From the NCBI RefSeq assembly GCF_004104355.1, contig NZ_RJLM01000002.1, positions 549,385 to 613,384 of the forward strand: a DNA stretch of 64,000 nucleotides, given 5' to 3'. The notes under the pieces are model-generated. The model searched no databases, was not told the DNA's origin, and worked only from the letters and a program-made list of their open reading frames with translations. Below are positions 53,611-63,554 of this stretch, one piece after another. Position 1 is the stretch's first letter. Every line of letters starts with the position of its first letter. The translations under genes and the position numbers were made by a program. Origin of the DNA: Photobacterium chitinilyticum. GTDB lineage: Bacteria; Pseudomonadota; Gammaproteobacteria; Enterobacterales; Vibrionaceae.

Positions 53611-55874
53611 CGTACTAGTGCCTCCGTCTCTTTGCCTGACTTGATTGCACGAACAATCAGCTTGGCAAGGAAGATACCGAGGAAGATACCGCCAGCGCCA
53701 AATAGCATGTCACCAGGCATACGTAACCAGACGAGCGTTTCAACGAGTGGGCTGTGCATAACTTCCGGTGAACGCGCGAACCAGTAACCGTTTTCAATTA
53801 CTGCAAAGAACTGAACCAGGCCGACCGGCAGCAGCGACATGGCAAGCATCGCAACCAAGCCAATATTCAGTGACCAGAATGACCATTTCAGCCATTTGTC
53901 ATCCCAGCCCCGTGCCTCTCCAGCCAGGCCGCGTAGGCAGAACAGCATCAGGCCAATACCAAGCATACCGTATACACCCATAAAGGCACCGTGGGCATGA
54001 GTTGCCGTTGTATTCAGCCCTTGGATGAAGTACAGCGCGATTGGCGGATTGATTAGGAATCCAAGCATACCTGCACCGACTAGGTTCCAAAATGCCGTGG
54101 CTACAAAAAACATAATTGCCCATTTGTATTTTGCCATCCAAGGCGTTGCGCTGCGCATTCGATAGCTCTCGACAGCTTCAAAACCAATCAATGCTAGCGG
54201 TACGACTTCAAGAGCCGAGAAGATTGAACCCCAGGCAATCACCGATGTTGGTGTGCCGGTAAAGTAAAGGTGGTGTAGGGTACCGATCAGACCACCAGTC
54301 AAAAAGACTACTGTTGCGAATAGGACAGCACTGTTGGCCGTTTTCGCTCTCACAAGACCAAGACGAACAAACATCAAGGCAATAACCGAGGTTGCGAAGG
54401 TTTCAAAGAAGCCCTCAACCCATAGGTGGACTACCCACCAGCGCCAGTATTCAGCAATCGCCAGGTTGGTGTGTTTTCCTTGGAACAGACCGGCACCGTA
54501 GAAGAGGCCGATCGCCACACAAGACGCATACAGCACCCAAATTACAGGACGCATTTCTCCTTGCTGAGAGAGTGCCGGACGGATAGCGCGTGTGACCAGT
54601 GTTAGCCAGATCAGCAGGCCAGCTAATAGCAATACTTGCCAAACGCGGCCGAGATCAATGTATTCCTGACCCTGATGACCAAGCAAGTAGCTGGTATCAA
54701 GATCAAAGTACTGCTGAACGGCCAGCCACTCACCCGCCATCGAACCGAGTACGACAACTACCAAGGCAATCCAAAGCACATTGACGCCCAGACGCTGGAA
54801 CTTAGGTTCATGGCCAGATAGCGCCGGTGCAATATACAGCCCGGTCCCCAACCATGCAGTTGCGATCCAGAATACAGCGAGCTGGGTGTGCCAGGTACGC
54901 GTTACCGAATACGGGAGAATTTCCGACAGTGGGATACCGTAAAAATCTTGTCCTTCGACACCATAGTGGGCGGTGATACCCCCAAGGAAAACCTGCAGTA
55001 AGAATAGGCCAACAGCAGTAAAGAAGTACTTACCTACTGCTTTCTGCGAATCCGTTGGTTTGCTGTCAAACAAAGGATCATATTTAGGTGGCGTTGGTAG
55101 TGGTTCGTGCTTTAGCGTAGCGTGGTACCAGGCCAGCGCGCCAACACCGGCAATCAGTACAACAACACTCAAGATAGACCAGACAATATTGCTTGATGTC
55201 GGTGTGTTGCCCACTACCGGATCATATGGCCAGTTATTGGTATAGGTATAGCTTTGGTCAACGCGTTCTGTCGTTGCAGCCCATGCGCTCCAGAAGAAGA
55301 AAGCAGTCAGTTGCTCGCGGCGCTCGGCTGTCGATACCGTACCTTCTTTCATTGCGTAGTCTTCACGCAATGGCTGATAGGCAGGATCGTCACCAAACAG
55401 ACCGATGTAGTGTTGTTGTAACATGGAAATCGCATCAGAACGGAGTTGAGAAATGGTGATGACACCGTTTTCCACGTTGTAGTTGTTGGGGCGCAAGTCA
55501 TCACGCAGCTGTTGTTCTAGAGCGGCCTGCTGGCTGTTTGACAGTTGAGTGAAAGGCTTGTCAAACTCATCGCGGGCTTTGAGCTCAAGCCAGTTATTCG
55601 CCTCGCGGTGCAGCCAGTCCGCAGACCAGTCAGGTGCAACGTAAGAACCGTGCCCCCAGATAGAACCAAGCTGATGACCGCCCATTGAACGCCATACTAG
55701 CTGGCCTCGCTGGATATCATTTTCGGTAAAGATAACGTCACCGTCGGTGTTCACAACCTGAGTTGGGATCGGCGGTGCCTCTCGATAAATGTCGCTTCCG
55801 ATGCTGAGCAAAACTGTAAATGAAGCCAAGCACACAATGAGAAGCGATATGATTGATAACTTTTGTTTAGTCAT
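53607..55874 (-). CDS. norB: Quinol-dependent nitric oxide reductase (qNOR, single-subunit)
   Basis: 755-residue inner-membrane heme-copper-oxidase relative that reduces NO to N2O with quinol electrons. The N-terminal extension (about 40-220) replaces the cytochrome c subunit of cNOR. It starts REAPPIPTQVVNTDGDVIFTENDIQRGQLVWRSMGGHQLGSIWGHG and lacks heme c motifs, as in qNOR. Catalytic-domain histidines are seen in RTWHTQLAVFW, WRWWVVHLWVEGFFE, GTLHHLYFTG and TATHAHGAFMGVYG, matching heme b, b3 and FeB ligands. Divergent norR, three operator sites and a sigma-54-like element lie upstream. Likely a detoxification enzyme, as no other denitrification genes are nearby. Confidence 0.96.
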   Translation of the reverse strand: MTKQKLSIISLLIVCLASFTVLLSIGSDIYREAPPIPTQVVNTDGDVIFTENDIQRGQLVWRSMGGHQLGSIWGHGSYVAPDWSADWLHREANNWLELKARDEFDKPFTQLSNSQQAALEQQLRDDLRPNNYNVENGVITISQLRSDAISMLQQHYIGLFGDDPAYQPLREDYAMKEGTVSTAERREQLTAFFFWSAWAATTERVDQSYTYTNNWPYDPVVGNTPTSSNIVWSILSVVVLIAGVGALAWYHATLKHEPLPTPPKYDPLFDSKPTDSQKAVGKYFFTAVGLFLLQVFLGGITAHYGVEGQDFYGIPLSEILPYSVTRTWHTQLAVFWIATAWLGTGLYIAPALSGHEPKFQRLGVNVLWIALVVVVLGSMAGEWLAVQQYFDLDTSYLLGHQGQEYIDLGRVWQVLLLAGLLIWLTLVTRAIRPALSQQGEMRPVIWVLYASCVAIGLFYGAGLFQGKHTNLAIAEYWRWWVVHLWVEGFFETFATSVIALMFVRLGLVRAKTANSAVLFATVVFLTGGLIGTLHHLYFTGTPTSVIAWGSIFSALEVVPLALIGFEAVESYRMRSATPWMAKYKWAIMFFVATAFWNLVGAGMLGFLINPPIALYFIQGLNTTATHAHGAFMGVYGMLGIGLMLFCLRGLAGEARGWDDKWLKWSFWSLNIGLVAMLAMSLLPVGLVQFFAVIENGYWFARSPEVMHSPLVETLVWLRMPGDMLFGAGGIFLGIFLAKLIVRAIKSGKETEALVR

Positions 55875-55915
55875 ATCTGATTACTCGAATGTTGTTTTAG
55901 TATCGAGACTAGATA

Positions 55916-55931
55916 ATCAAGTATCATGCCA
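55916..55931 (-). promoter_or_regulatory. Candidate sigma-54 promoter of norB
   Basis: On the minus strand TGGCATG-ATAC-TTGAT. The -24 TGGCA is perfect and spacing is right; the -12 has TTGA instead of TTGC. It lies 42 bases before the norB start with the NorR sites 45-115 bases further upstream, as expected for a NorR-activated gene. Confidence 0.6.
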
Positions 55932-55974
55932 AAAGTTAAGTTGTTGATTTTAAGCTGATTTGTATTATCTGTTG

Positions 55975-56031
55975 TGTCAATATGACAGTATTGACTGTGT
56001 GTCAATATTACACTTAGATGTCAAATTGACA
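55975..56031. promoter_or_regulatory. Three NorR operator sites
   Basis: TGTCA-ATA-TGACA (55975-55987), TGTCA-ATA-TTACA (56000-56012) and TGTCA-AAT-TGACA (56019-56031). The first and third are perfect GTCA-N3-TGAC palindromes, the known NorR binding pattern; E. coli norV also has three. Centre spacing is 25 and 19 bases. Confidence 0.85.
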
Positions 56032-56170
56032 GTGTGGTGACTGTAACAATGCGCTACTGTGTATTATCTAGGGGGATCATGAGATGAATGATTTAAGCCC
56101 AAAAGATCAAGTTATTAGAAGTTCTGTTAGAGGTTACGCTTAATTCTGGCATTGAGATTTCTACGATTAG

Positions 56171-56183
56171 TGTCATAGTGACA
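56171..56183. promoter_or_regulatory. Fourth NorR-type site, close to norR
   Basis: A perfect TGTCA-TAG-TGACA palindrome 45 bases before the norR start. The position suggests negative autoregulation of norR by its own product. Confidence 0.65.
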
Positions 56184-56227
56184 TTATCTTTCTGACATCC
56201 TGAACAATATCCGTGGAGATAACTGAC

Positions 56228-57778
56228 ATGGTTTTGGCTACGCGTGACTTTACCCACATCGCCTTGGATCTGACGACCAGTATTTCCAATCAGGACCGCT
56301 TTCAGCGTTTGCTCAACACCATTCGTCAAACTCTAAACTGTGATGCATCAGCATTGTTGGCATTTCAGGGGCAGCAATTTACACCGCTGGCTATCGACGG
56401 CCTGGTGCCTGATGTGCTTGGCCGCCGTTTTACCATCAATGAGCACCCAAGGCTTGAAGCCATAGCGCGTGCTGGTGATATAGTCAGGTTTCCTGCCGAT
56501 AGCGATCTGCCTGATCCGTTTGATGGTCTGATCCCCAATCATGAAGATGAGCTAAAAGTGCATGCCTGTATCGGCTTGCCACTGTTGGCAGACGATAACT
56601 TGATTGGGGCACTGACCATTGACAGTTTCGATACCTCGTCATTTGCTGAATTTAGCGATCAGGATCTGCGGACCATCAGTGCCTTGGCGGCTGTGTCACT
56701 TAATAATGCCTTGATGATGGAACAGCTTGAAAAAGTGGCGACGGAGAGCCCGACCCAATTGCCGTCAATTAAAATTGGCGATAGTGACAATATAGAAATG
56801 GTTGGTCAGTCTGCACCAATGGCTGCCCTCAAGAGCGAGATTGATGTTGTTGCCAAATCCGATTTGAATGTGTTGGTGTTGGGCGAAACGGGTGTCGGCA
56901 AGGAGCTGGTGGCGAAAGATATCCATCGTAAGTCAAGCCGAACCGGGCAGGCTCTCGTCTATCTCAACTGTGCAGCTCTGCCGGAGTCTGTCGCCGAGAG
57001 TGAGTTGTTTGGCCATGTAAAAGGAGCCTTTACCGGCGCTATCAGCAATCGCAGCGGAAAGTTTGAAATTGCCAATGAAGGTACGCTTTTTCTCGACGAG
57101 ATCGGTGAATTACCGTTGGCTCTTCAGGCCAAGTTGCTGCGGGTGTTGCAGTATGGTGACTTGCAACGGATCGGCGATGATCGCAGTCTGAAAGTCAACG
57201 TCCGGATCATTGCGGCGACTAACAAAGATCTTAAGCAGGAGGTCGTTGACGGGCGGTTCCGTGCCGATCTTTACCATCGCCTCAGTGTATTCCCGCTTCA
57301 TGTTGCGCCGCTGCGCGAGCGTGGTGATGATATTGCTTTGCTGGCCGGGTATTTTATTGAAAAATGTCGGGCAAAATTAGGCATACAGACTTTGCGATTA
57401 AGTCAGTCAAGTCTGACAATGCTTTCTCAATATAGTTGGCCGGGGAATATCCGGGAGCTTGAACACTGTATTCATCGCGCTGCAATTTTGGCTCGTTCTG
57501 AGCACGGTGTTGAAACGCCGCAGATCCGCCCCCATCATTTTAACTTTGATGGTATCGCTCAAGAGGCCACTATTACAGGATCGGCTCGGGACTCTGTCCG
57601 CGTAACAAGGTCTGTTTTTACGGGTGACAATCTACGGGATGCGACCGAGTCGTTTCAGGCGCAGTATATTCAACAGACGCTGGACGCTAATAGCAATAAC
57701 TGGGCCGCGACCGCAAGACAGCTTGGCATCGACAGCGGCAATCTGCACCGTTTGGCTAAGCGCCTGGGCTTGAAGTAG
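56228..57778 (+). CDS. norR: NorR, nitric oxide-responsive sigma-54 activator
   Basis: 516 residues from the ATG at 56228 (GGAG nine bases upstream; a GTG five codons earlier is possible). The N-terminal GAF domain (about 15-175), which in NorR holds the NO-binding iron, is followed by an AAA+ domain with Walker [15 protein letters not shown] loop, Walker B LFLDEIGE and WPGNIREL, then a Fis-type helix-turn-helix ([24 protein letters not shown]). It diverges from norB and must activate it through the operators between them. Length and order match E. coli NorR (504). Confidence 0.95.
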   Translation: MVLATRDFTHIALDLTTSISNQDRFQRLLNTIRQTLNCDASALLAFQGQQFTPLAIDGLVPDVLGRRFTINEHPRLEAIARAGDIVRFPADSDLPDPFDGLIPNHEDELKVHACIGLPLLADDNLIGALTIDSFDTSSFAEFSDQDLRTISALAAVSLNNALMMEQLEKVATESPTQLPSIKIGDSDNIEMVGQSAPMAALKSEIDVVAKSDLNVLVLGETGVGKELVAKDIHRKSSRTGQALVYLNCAALPESVAESELFGHVKGAFTGAISNRSGKFEIANEGTLFLDEIGELPLALQAKLLRVLQYGDLQRIGDDRSLKVNVRIIAATNKDLKQEVVDGRFRADLYHRLSVFPLHVAPLRERGDDIALLAGYFIEKCRAKLGIQTLRLSQSSLTMLSQYSWPGNIRELEHCIHRAAILARSEHGVETPQIRPHHFNFDGIAQEATITGSARDSVRVTRSVFTGDNLRDATESFQAQYIQQTLDANSNNWAATARQLGIDSGNLHRLAKRLGLK

Positions 57779-57806
57779 CAGCGGTTGAAATCGCAGTAAT
57801 ACAAAA

Positions 57807-57838
57807 GTCCCCCGGCAGATAATGTTCTTCCGGGGGAC
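57807..57838 (+). terminator. Hairpin terminator after norR
   Basis: A 9-bp perfect GC-rich stem (57807-57815 with 57830-57838), 14-base loop. No T-tract follows. Confidence 0.6.
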
Positions 57839-58145
57839 ATTATCGGCTCTGTCTCAAATTCTTATTTAAGTAGCAATAGTTTCACAAAACTTATTTATCC
57901 TCACTAATCGCTCATTTACAACCGGTGAAAAAACACTCACTAAACTGAAACCAAAAATTCAGTAATTATATATTAAGCGCCTTCAATGATTATAATTATA
58001 TATGTATAATCCCTTTTTTTGATGTTGGGAGATACTGGTCGTAATTAAAGTTAAGTCTAGCTTTTACTCAAAAGCGAAAAGATAACCAGCCTATGGGTTT
58101 TCAAGCACTTGTCGACGATTAATGATCAGTATGTGATGGGGAAAG
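57839..58145. other. AT-rich region before the fusion gene
   Basis: About 300 bases of very AT-rich DNA without a coding frame. It marks the sharp compositional change that continues through the next gene. Confidence 0.4.
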
Positions 58146-60005
58146 ATGATCGGTTTTAAAAGGTTTGAATACAAACAAAGACTATTTGAATACAAATTAA
58201 GACTCTTTGGGTACAAATTAAGACTATTTAAATACATACTCATACATAAGATTACATTTAAATACAATCGTGAGTCTATTAATAATAAAATAGCGGTGCT
58301 TCATGTTAAACGTGGTGATTATCATAAGGCAATAAAATATTATGAAGAGGTTCTATTAAAGGCTAATAAAGAAGAATATTACTATTTATTACTTAACTTA
58401 TATATCATGTCTAACGAGACCTGTAAGATAAAGTCACTAATGAATAACTATAAGTGCCATTCTATAAATGATTTAAACCCTATGGTCATGATAGATAGAA
58501 TTAATGACACAGTTAACAAATTAGATAAGTTCAATTTCATTAATGATTATGTTAAAAGCAAAGGTGCAACACCATTATTTGTGGTTGTTGTAAATCGAGG
58601 AGTGAGACTTGATAAAAAGTCACCTGAAGAAAAAGAATTATTGTCAAACCAAAATGTTTATATAGAACAGAGACGTGAGTGGCTCAAGGACAACAACCCA
58701 CCAGAATATATAAAAGGTCTTTATAAAGACGAAGAAAAAGACAAAATAAAAGATCTTTATAGCTATAAAGCCCCTATAATAAAAGCAACAAAAGTTATAT
58801 CATCTGATTTTAGTAATTCTCTTGTAACTGTTTCAAATGGTTTAAGACGGACAAAATATCAACCTAAAAATTATAATAGAAAAGTTTTATTTTTTGGCTC
58901 TTCAACGACTTTTTCATCTGGTGTGAGTGATCAAGATACACTAGTAAGTCAAATTCAGAAGAAGATCAATGCTTCACTTAGCGACATAAAAGTTGAAAAC
59001 CATGGTGTGTTGGGAGCGAATTCCTTACTATCGATAAATAACCTTGTTCAAACAAAAATTAATCCTAATGATGTCGTCGTATTTTTTGATTTTGATGAGT
59101 TTAAAGATCTTGATAGTGAAAACATTAAGGTGGTTAACCTAAATGAAATAGATAGGGGGAACGATTTTTTCATAGATCTAACTGAGCATCAGTGTCACTA
59201 TTCTCCTAATGGAAACAAGAAGTTAGCTGAAGAGATTGCAACCAAATTCCTCCTGCCTGTGATAAAGGATAGAAACGTAAATTTGAGCTCCTATACCAAT
59301 TTAGATGATAGAGTTTTCAGTGTACTAGATAATTTCAAATACTTTCTATATAAGCAAACAGCACAGCTTTGTGAATCTGGAGAAATGAAAGAGTATCTTA
59401 ATTTACTTGATAGGTATAAACCTCTCTCTGGGTTAAAAGTTGGCAGTATTGCGGTTAACTGTAACCCTATCACTAATGGTCATATGCACTTAATAAAATA
59501 CGCTTCTGAACAGGTTGATAAATTATATGTTTTTGTTATAGAAGAAGATCAGTCATTCTTTAAATTTAAGGATCGATTCAGGTTGGTTTCTGAAAGCACA
59601 AAGCATATTGAAAATATTACGGTACTTCCTGGTGGGAAATTCATTTGTACAGAGTTAACTTATCCTGATTACTTTAATAAAGAAGAAGAAACTGAAGTAA
59701 TTACAGATGCATCAATGGAAGCTTGGTTCTTTTGTGAGTTCATTGCTAATAAATTGAATATCAAAACAATATTTTTAGGTGACGAACCAACATGTAATGT
59801 AACAAAGCAGTATAATGAAAAAATGCAAGAGTTACTTCCTGAATATGGTATTAATGTTGATATTATTGATAGAATATCAACAAATGGTCGTATTATTAGT
59901 GCTTCAACAGTTCGAGCATGTTTGAAGAACAAAGATTTTGAAATAATTAAAGAGTTAGTGCCAACACCAACGTATGTATTTTTAAAAGAAAATTATGGAA
60001 ATTAA
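58146..60005 (+). CDS. Fusion protein: TPR-like, SGNH-hydrolase-like and CitC-type nucleotidyltransferase domains
   Basis: 619-residue protein in strongly AT-rich DNA with AT-ending codons unlike its neighbours. Residues 1-32 hold short imperfect repeats of the form (F)xYKLRLF. A TPR-like pair follows (about 45-110, VLHVKRGDYHKAIKYYEEVL). Residues about 245-370 look like an SGNH/GDSL esterase fold: FGSSTTFSSG with the nucleophile Ser, GANS, and a final histidine in HYSPNGNKKLAEE. The C-terminus (about 428-619) matches citrate-lyase ligase CitC: VGSIAVNCNPITNGHMHLI, FKFKDRFRLV and ISASTVR, the HxGH/ISSTxxR pattern of adenylyl transferases. No citrate lyase genes are present, so the adenylated acid must differ. 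Probably horizontally acquired. Confidence 0.75.
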   Translation: MIGFKRFEYKQRLFEYKLRLFGYKLRLFKYILIHKITFKYNRESINNKIAVLHVKRGDYHKAIKYYEEVLLKANKEEYYYLLLNLYIMSNETCKIKSLMNNYKCHSINDLNPMVMIDRINDTVNKLDKFNFINDYVKSKGATPLFVVVVNRGVRLDKKSPEEKELLSNQNVYIEQRREWLKDNNPPEYIKGLYKDEEKDKIKDLYSYKAPIIKATKVISSDFSNSLVTVSNGLRRTKYQPKNYNRKVLFFGSSTTFSSGVSDQDTLVSQIQKKINASLSDIKVENHGVLGANSLLSINNLVQTKINPNDVVVFFDFDEFKDLDSENIKVVNLNEIDRGNDFFIDLTEHQCHYSPNGNKKLAEEIATKFLLPVIKDRNVNLSSYTNLDDRVFSVLDNFKYFLYKQTAQLCESGEMKEYLNLLDRYKPLSGLKVGSIAVNCNPITNGHMHLIKYASEQVDKLYVFVIEEDQSFFKFKDRFRLVSESTKHIENITVLPGGKFICTELTYPDYFNKEEETEVITDASMEAWFFCEFIANKLNIKTIFLGDEPTCNVTKQYNEKMQELLPEYGINVDIIDRISTNGRIISASTVRACLKNKDFEIIKELVPTPTYVFLKENYGN

Positions 60006-60137
60006 CGTTGTTCTACTATTCCGATGTTAATTCTGGATTCTTGTTTTTTGGTCGACCTGGGACAAAGAAACCAAATAGAATAACTCCTAGCACCTAAGGT
60101 GTTTGGAGCGAACTGGATCGCAAATATTACTTCTACG

Positions 60138-60164
60138 AACGGCTCAATATTTGAGCCGTTTTTC
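60138..60164 (+). terminator. Terminator after the fusion gene
   Basis: A 10-bp perfect stem (60138-60147 with 60151-60160), 3-base loop, followed by TTT. The gap around it (60006-60288) also holds an inverted repeat at 60187-60197 and 60216-60227 near the end of the convergent kinase gene. Confidence 0.85.
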
Positions 60165-60288
60165 GTTATGGTAGAATGTTGCGTCTAGCTCGTTCCCGAT
60201 TACCCTCAGGCTTATGGGGAGCGAGCTGGGAGAAGTTATCGTACACCACATAAGTTCATCTTGACTTGCTCAGCCAGCATTTATTCAA

Positions 60289-63162
60289 TTAGATCGTAAT
60301 TTCAACTTGTTGATGAATTTCTTCAATCAGCTTGTGTAGTAATTCATCCAATTGGGACAATTCAGACTCTGTGGGTTGTTTACTTGCTTTGACTTTTTTC
60401 TCGATGACTAATGCCGCCTCGCGAACATAAACGGCACTGATACTACCCGAAGCGCCTTTTAATGAGTGGCTAAGCAATATAGCTGAATCATAATCGTCCT
60501 GTGTCAGCGCGTGCTTCAGCTTGCCGATATCTTGACTGTGTTCTTCTGCAAACATTTGTAAAAACTGCATAATAATATCATGGTCTTGATCCATCATATC
60601 GAGTAGTGCGGTGAGATCGATTTGCTGGAAACTATCAGGGTTAAGCGGGCCTTCATTATTACTGTTATTGTTACTGATTTCGCTGCAGTCGTTTTCTATG
60701 ATTTCCCTGAAGAGTTCGTCGTTCATTATGTTGCCGCCAATAGAAACGTCGGTTTGCAATTCTTCCTCTTGCGTATTGTCAGGCTCTCTTTCTGCTTCTT
60801 GGGCTGCTCGAAGCAATGCCATATGGGTGATTTTATTTTTAAAGCGTTGGAGAGCATCGAGTAGTTTCTGTTCATCTAATGGCTTTGTGATCACACAGTC
60901 AACGCCAGCAACAATCATATTTTTCTGTGTTTCTTCAAAGACATCAGCGGTGCAGGCAAAAATAGGGATTTGACTGATCGGAGACTGTAGTGCCCGGATC
61001 CGAGCTGTCGCCTCGATACCATCCATGATTGGCATATGATTATCCATCAGGATGACATCAAAAAACTCGTTTTCTAGGATGGATAAAGCATCGGCTCCAT
61101 TTTCGGCGACACAGGTTTGAAAGCCGCGTTGCTTGAGGAAAGAATCGATAATCAGGACATTGAGGTTGTTGTCTTCGACGATCAGTACCTTGAGGTTAGC
61201 AAACGCACGGTGGTCGAATTCTACGCTTTCCTGTTCCGGCAGCATGTACTGCCCCTGGTGAATGCCCAAGGTGACAGTGAAGGTTGAACCTGCCCCGGGT
61301 ACGCTGTCGAGGCTGATGCGACCATTCATGAGTTCAGCTAACTGCTTCACAATGCTTAGCCCAAGCCCTGTGCCGCCAAAGCGACGGCTGGTAGAGGCTT
61401 CTGCCTGGGCAAAAGGGTCAAAGATGTACTGGACGCGCTCAGAATCGATACCGATCCCCGTATCTTGGGTAATAATCGTGAGTGTTTTTTCGCCAGGGTT
61501 CTCCCCATTTTCCAGTTTTAGCGTTACCTGAACCTTGCCTCGTTCCGTGAACTTGATAGCGTTGTTAATCAGGTTAAAGAGAATCTGGCGGATCCGGGCC
61601 TTATCGGCATAAAACCAATCATTTTGATTAAACTCGCACCGGATATCGAAGCCGATTCCTTTCTCTTTGGCTAACGAGTAGTAAGTACTCTCGATGGTGC
61701 CGACCAAATCGGTAAAACAGAAATTGGTTTGATCCAGTTTGAGCTGTCCTTGCTCAATTTTGGAAAAGTCGAGAATGTCGTTCAGCAGAGACATCATATG
61801 TTTGCCCGAATCGAGCAGGGTACGGAGGTGATGCTCCTGTTCTTCTGTCAGCTCTGTTTTCAATAATAGCTGCGACAAGCCCAGCATCCCGTTCATAGGG
61901 GTCCGGATTTCATGGGAAAGGTTGGCGAGAAAGGCTGATTTTGCTCGATCAGCGGCTTCTGCCTTGTGCAGTGCCCGGTTAAGCCGCTCGGTATCGTACG
62001 AAATTTTGTCCGCTCCCTGATTCAGTGCGTCATGCAGCACCTGGAGCTCGTGTGGCCCCTCAATTCGGTCATTGCGGGCATAGTTACCAAGTTTAAATTG
62101 AGCCGCAAATCGAGACAGTTTTGCCAGCGGCATAGTGATCCGTTTGGTTAGGGCTATCGACAGAATAATCACGACGCCTGCAGTGAGAATAAGGGCCAGC
62201 ATGAAGTAGCGGTGGAGGTAATCGACAGCTTGGGTTACCGTATTTTGCGGGGTTATCGAAACCAGTGACCAAAGTGGTTGGCTATCGTTCCCCGTCGTGC
62301 CGAGGCGGGTTACGGTTGCAATCAGCGGTTCATTATAACGGTCGGTATAGTGCATGATTTCACTGGTAGAAGAATGACCGTCAGTGTCATTTTGCTTATA
62401 GTTTTGCTGAAAATTTTCAAATACTTGTAGTGAATGCCCCTGGTGCTTTCCTGATAGGATCACGTTACCTTTTTGATCGATAAGAATAATGTAGTCGGTA
62501 TCACTAATCCGCTCACCGAGAAACGTCAGTTGGTTATTGAGTTCACTGAGTTCATATTTGACCACAAGTAATTTTTGTTTTAGTTGTGATTCTTGCTCAG
62601 GGTGCTGGTGTTTGGCTGCTGTGATGAGGTAAATAAACGGAGTATTGTCCAGATCTCGTGGTTGCGAAATATAAACATCACCATATGATGTGTTGAGTCT
62701 GTCAGCAACATTACTTAGTTGGGAAACCCCAGCAAGCTTGAGTTCACGAGTTAGGTTTTGAGTTGAATGTTCTTGGGAGGACTCAACGACAGCGTATGTA
62801 CTATTTTTGACCTGATCTCTTTCAAGTAAGTAAAACTCCGAAAAGGCAGTATCAACGGTTGTGAGCTCGGAAAGGTAGTGGCTGAGAAATCCCTCATCCG
62901 TTTTAACGGACTCAGAGGCCAGCTCAAAGACCGGCGAATTGGCCAAGGTTTTGATGCTTAGGAGCCGCTTGGCGATAATATCATCGATATTCTGTGCGGC
63001 CAGCTCGGTTCGGCTGCTTAAGCCTTGCGAAATTTGAGAAAGGGCAACAGTCGATAACTTTTCGTTACTGACCCAGCTATAGATAAACGCAGGGATAATG
63101 CCCACAAACAACATGCTCGAAAGTAAAATAGGCTTAATTCTGTTTGGGACTATCCTTATCAA
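60289..63162 (-). CDS. Hybrid sensor histidine kinase with receiver and HPt domains
   Basis: 957-residue inner-membrane signalling protein. A first membrane helix (about 11-30) and a second (about 318-338) enclose a periplasmic sensor region of nearly 290 residues, of dCache-like size. A HAMP segment follows. The HisKA domain has His417 in LSHEIRTPMNGM; HATPase motifs DTGIGID and GTGLGLSI are complete. The receiver has Asp707 in LMDNHMPIMDG. The C-terminal HPt domain has His899 in LLSHSLKGASGS. The complete His-Asp-His relay predicts transfer to a separate response regulator, none of which is nearby. The start is TTG at 63162, because no ATG precedes the first helix. Confidence 0.92.
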   Translation of the reverse strand: MIRIVPNRIKPILLSSMLFVGIIPAFIYSWVSNEKLSTVALSQISQGLSSRTELAAQNIDDIIAKRLLSIKTLANSPVFELASESVKTDEGFLSHYLSELTTVDTAFSEFYLLERDQVKNSTYAVVESSQEHSTQNLTRELKLAGVSQLSNVADRLNTSYGDVYISQPRDLDNTPFIYLITAAKHQHPEQESQLKQKLLVVKYELSELNNQLTFLGERISDTDYIILIDQKGNVILSGKHQGHSLQVFENFQQNYKQNDTDGHSSTSEIMHYTDRYNEPLIATVTRLGTTGNDSQPLWSLVSITPQNTVTQAVDYLHRYFMLALILTAGVVIILSIALTKRITMPLAKLSRFAAQFKLGNYARNDRIEGPHELQVLHDALNQGADKISYDTERLNRALHKAEAADRAKSAFLANLSHEIRTPMNGMLGLSQLLLKTELTEEQEHHLRTLLDSGKHMMSLLNDILDFSKIEQGQLKLDQTNFCFTDLVGTIESTYYSLAKEKGIGFDIRCEFNQNDWFYADKARIRQILFNLINNAIKFTERGKVQVTLKLENGENPGEKTLTIITQDTGIGIDSERVQYIFDPFAQAEASTSRRFGGTGLGLSIVKQLAELMNGRISLDSVPGAGSTFTVTLGIHQGQYMLPEQESVEFDHRAFANLKVLIVEDNNLNVLIIDSFLKQRGFQTCVAENGADALSILENEFFDVILMDNHMPIMDGIEATARIRALQSPISQIPIFACTADVFEETQKNMIVAGVDCVITKPLDEQKLLDALQRFKNKITHMALLRAAQEAEREPDNTQEEELQTDVSIGGNIMNDELFREIIENDCSEISNNNSNNEGPLNPDSFQQIDLTALLDMMDQDHDIIMQFLQMFAEEHSQDIGKLKHALTQDDYDSAILLSHSLKGASGSISAVYVREAALVIEKKVKASKQPTESELSQLDELLHKLIEEIHQQVEITI

Positions 63163-63554
63163 ACTACATTTACCCCGATTTTGGATTTATTAATTATTTG
63201 TAAATAAATCTTAGATAATTATCAATCACAACGTTCTCTAGAGGGAAGGAAAGTTGATCCCTCTAGCAAAGAATGCTTCATATTATACCCAAGTGACTTC
63301 AAGGTGCTTGCTTCAGCGAGAATTTATTGGTTCTTGGCTAGGCGCTGATTTGAAGGCATAGTCGCTCTACGTCTGTTTGAAAGTAGAACGCGGGAGCCGA
63401 TGAAACGATAGGGTAGGGTTATTAGAATATCAGGTGTTGAACTAAAACTGTTTTAAACAATGGTTGCTTTTGGTAAGAGCAATACAGTTTTAATGAGAGA
63501 TTAAGGCTGTCGGGGTCAGACAGCCAGAGTTGAACCAAGTCGAACTATTTGATA
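63163..63554. repeat. Intergenic region with a dispersed-repeat-like segment
   Basis: The segment at about 63283-63410 begins TTATACCCAAGTGACTTCAAG, a sequence start I associate with repeated intergenic units in Vibrio and Photobacterium genomes. I cannot find its inverted copy here, so it may be truncated. A 9-bp hairpin (63238-63246 with 63258-63266) lies beside it. No gene is supported. Confidence 0.35.
63505..63525 (-). terminator. Possible terminator after the edge gene
   Basis: A 7-bp perfect stem (63505-63511 with 63519-63525), 7-base loop, about 30 bases after the stop codon on the minus strand; weak T-tract. Confidence 0.4.

Noticed and set aside
56084-56143. 19-codon frame between norB and norR
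   Set aside because: Preceded by a G-run that might act as a ribosome site, but it is too short and lies between operators; no supporting composition.
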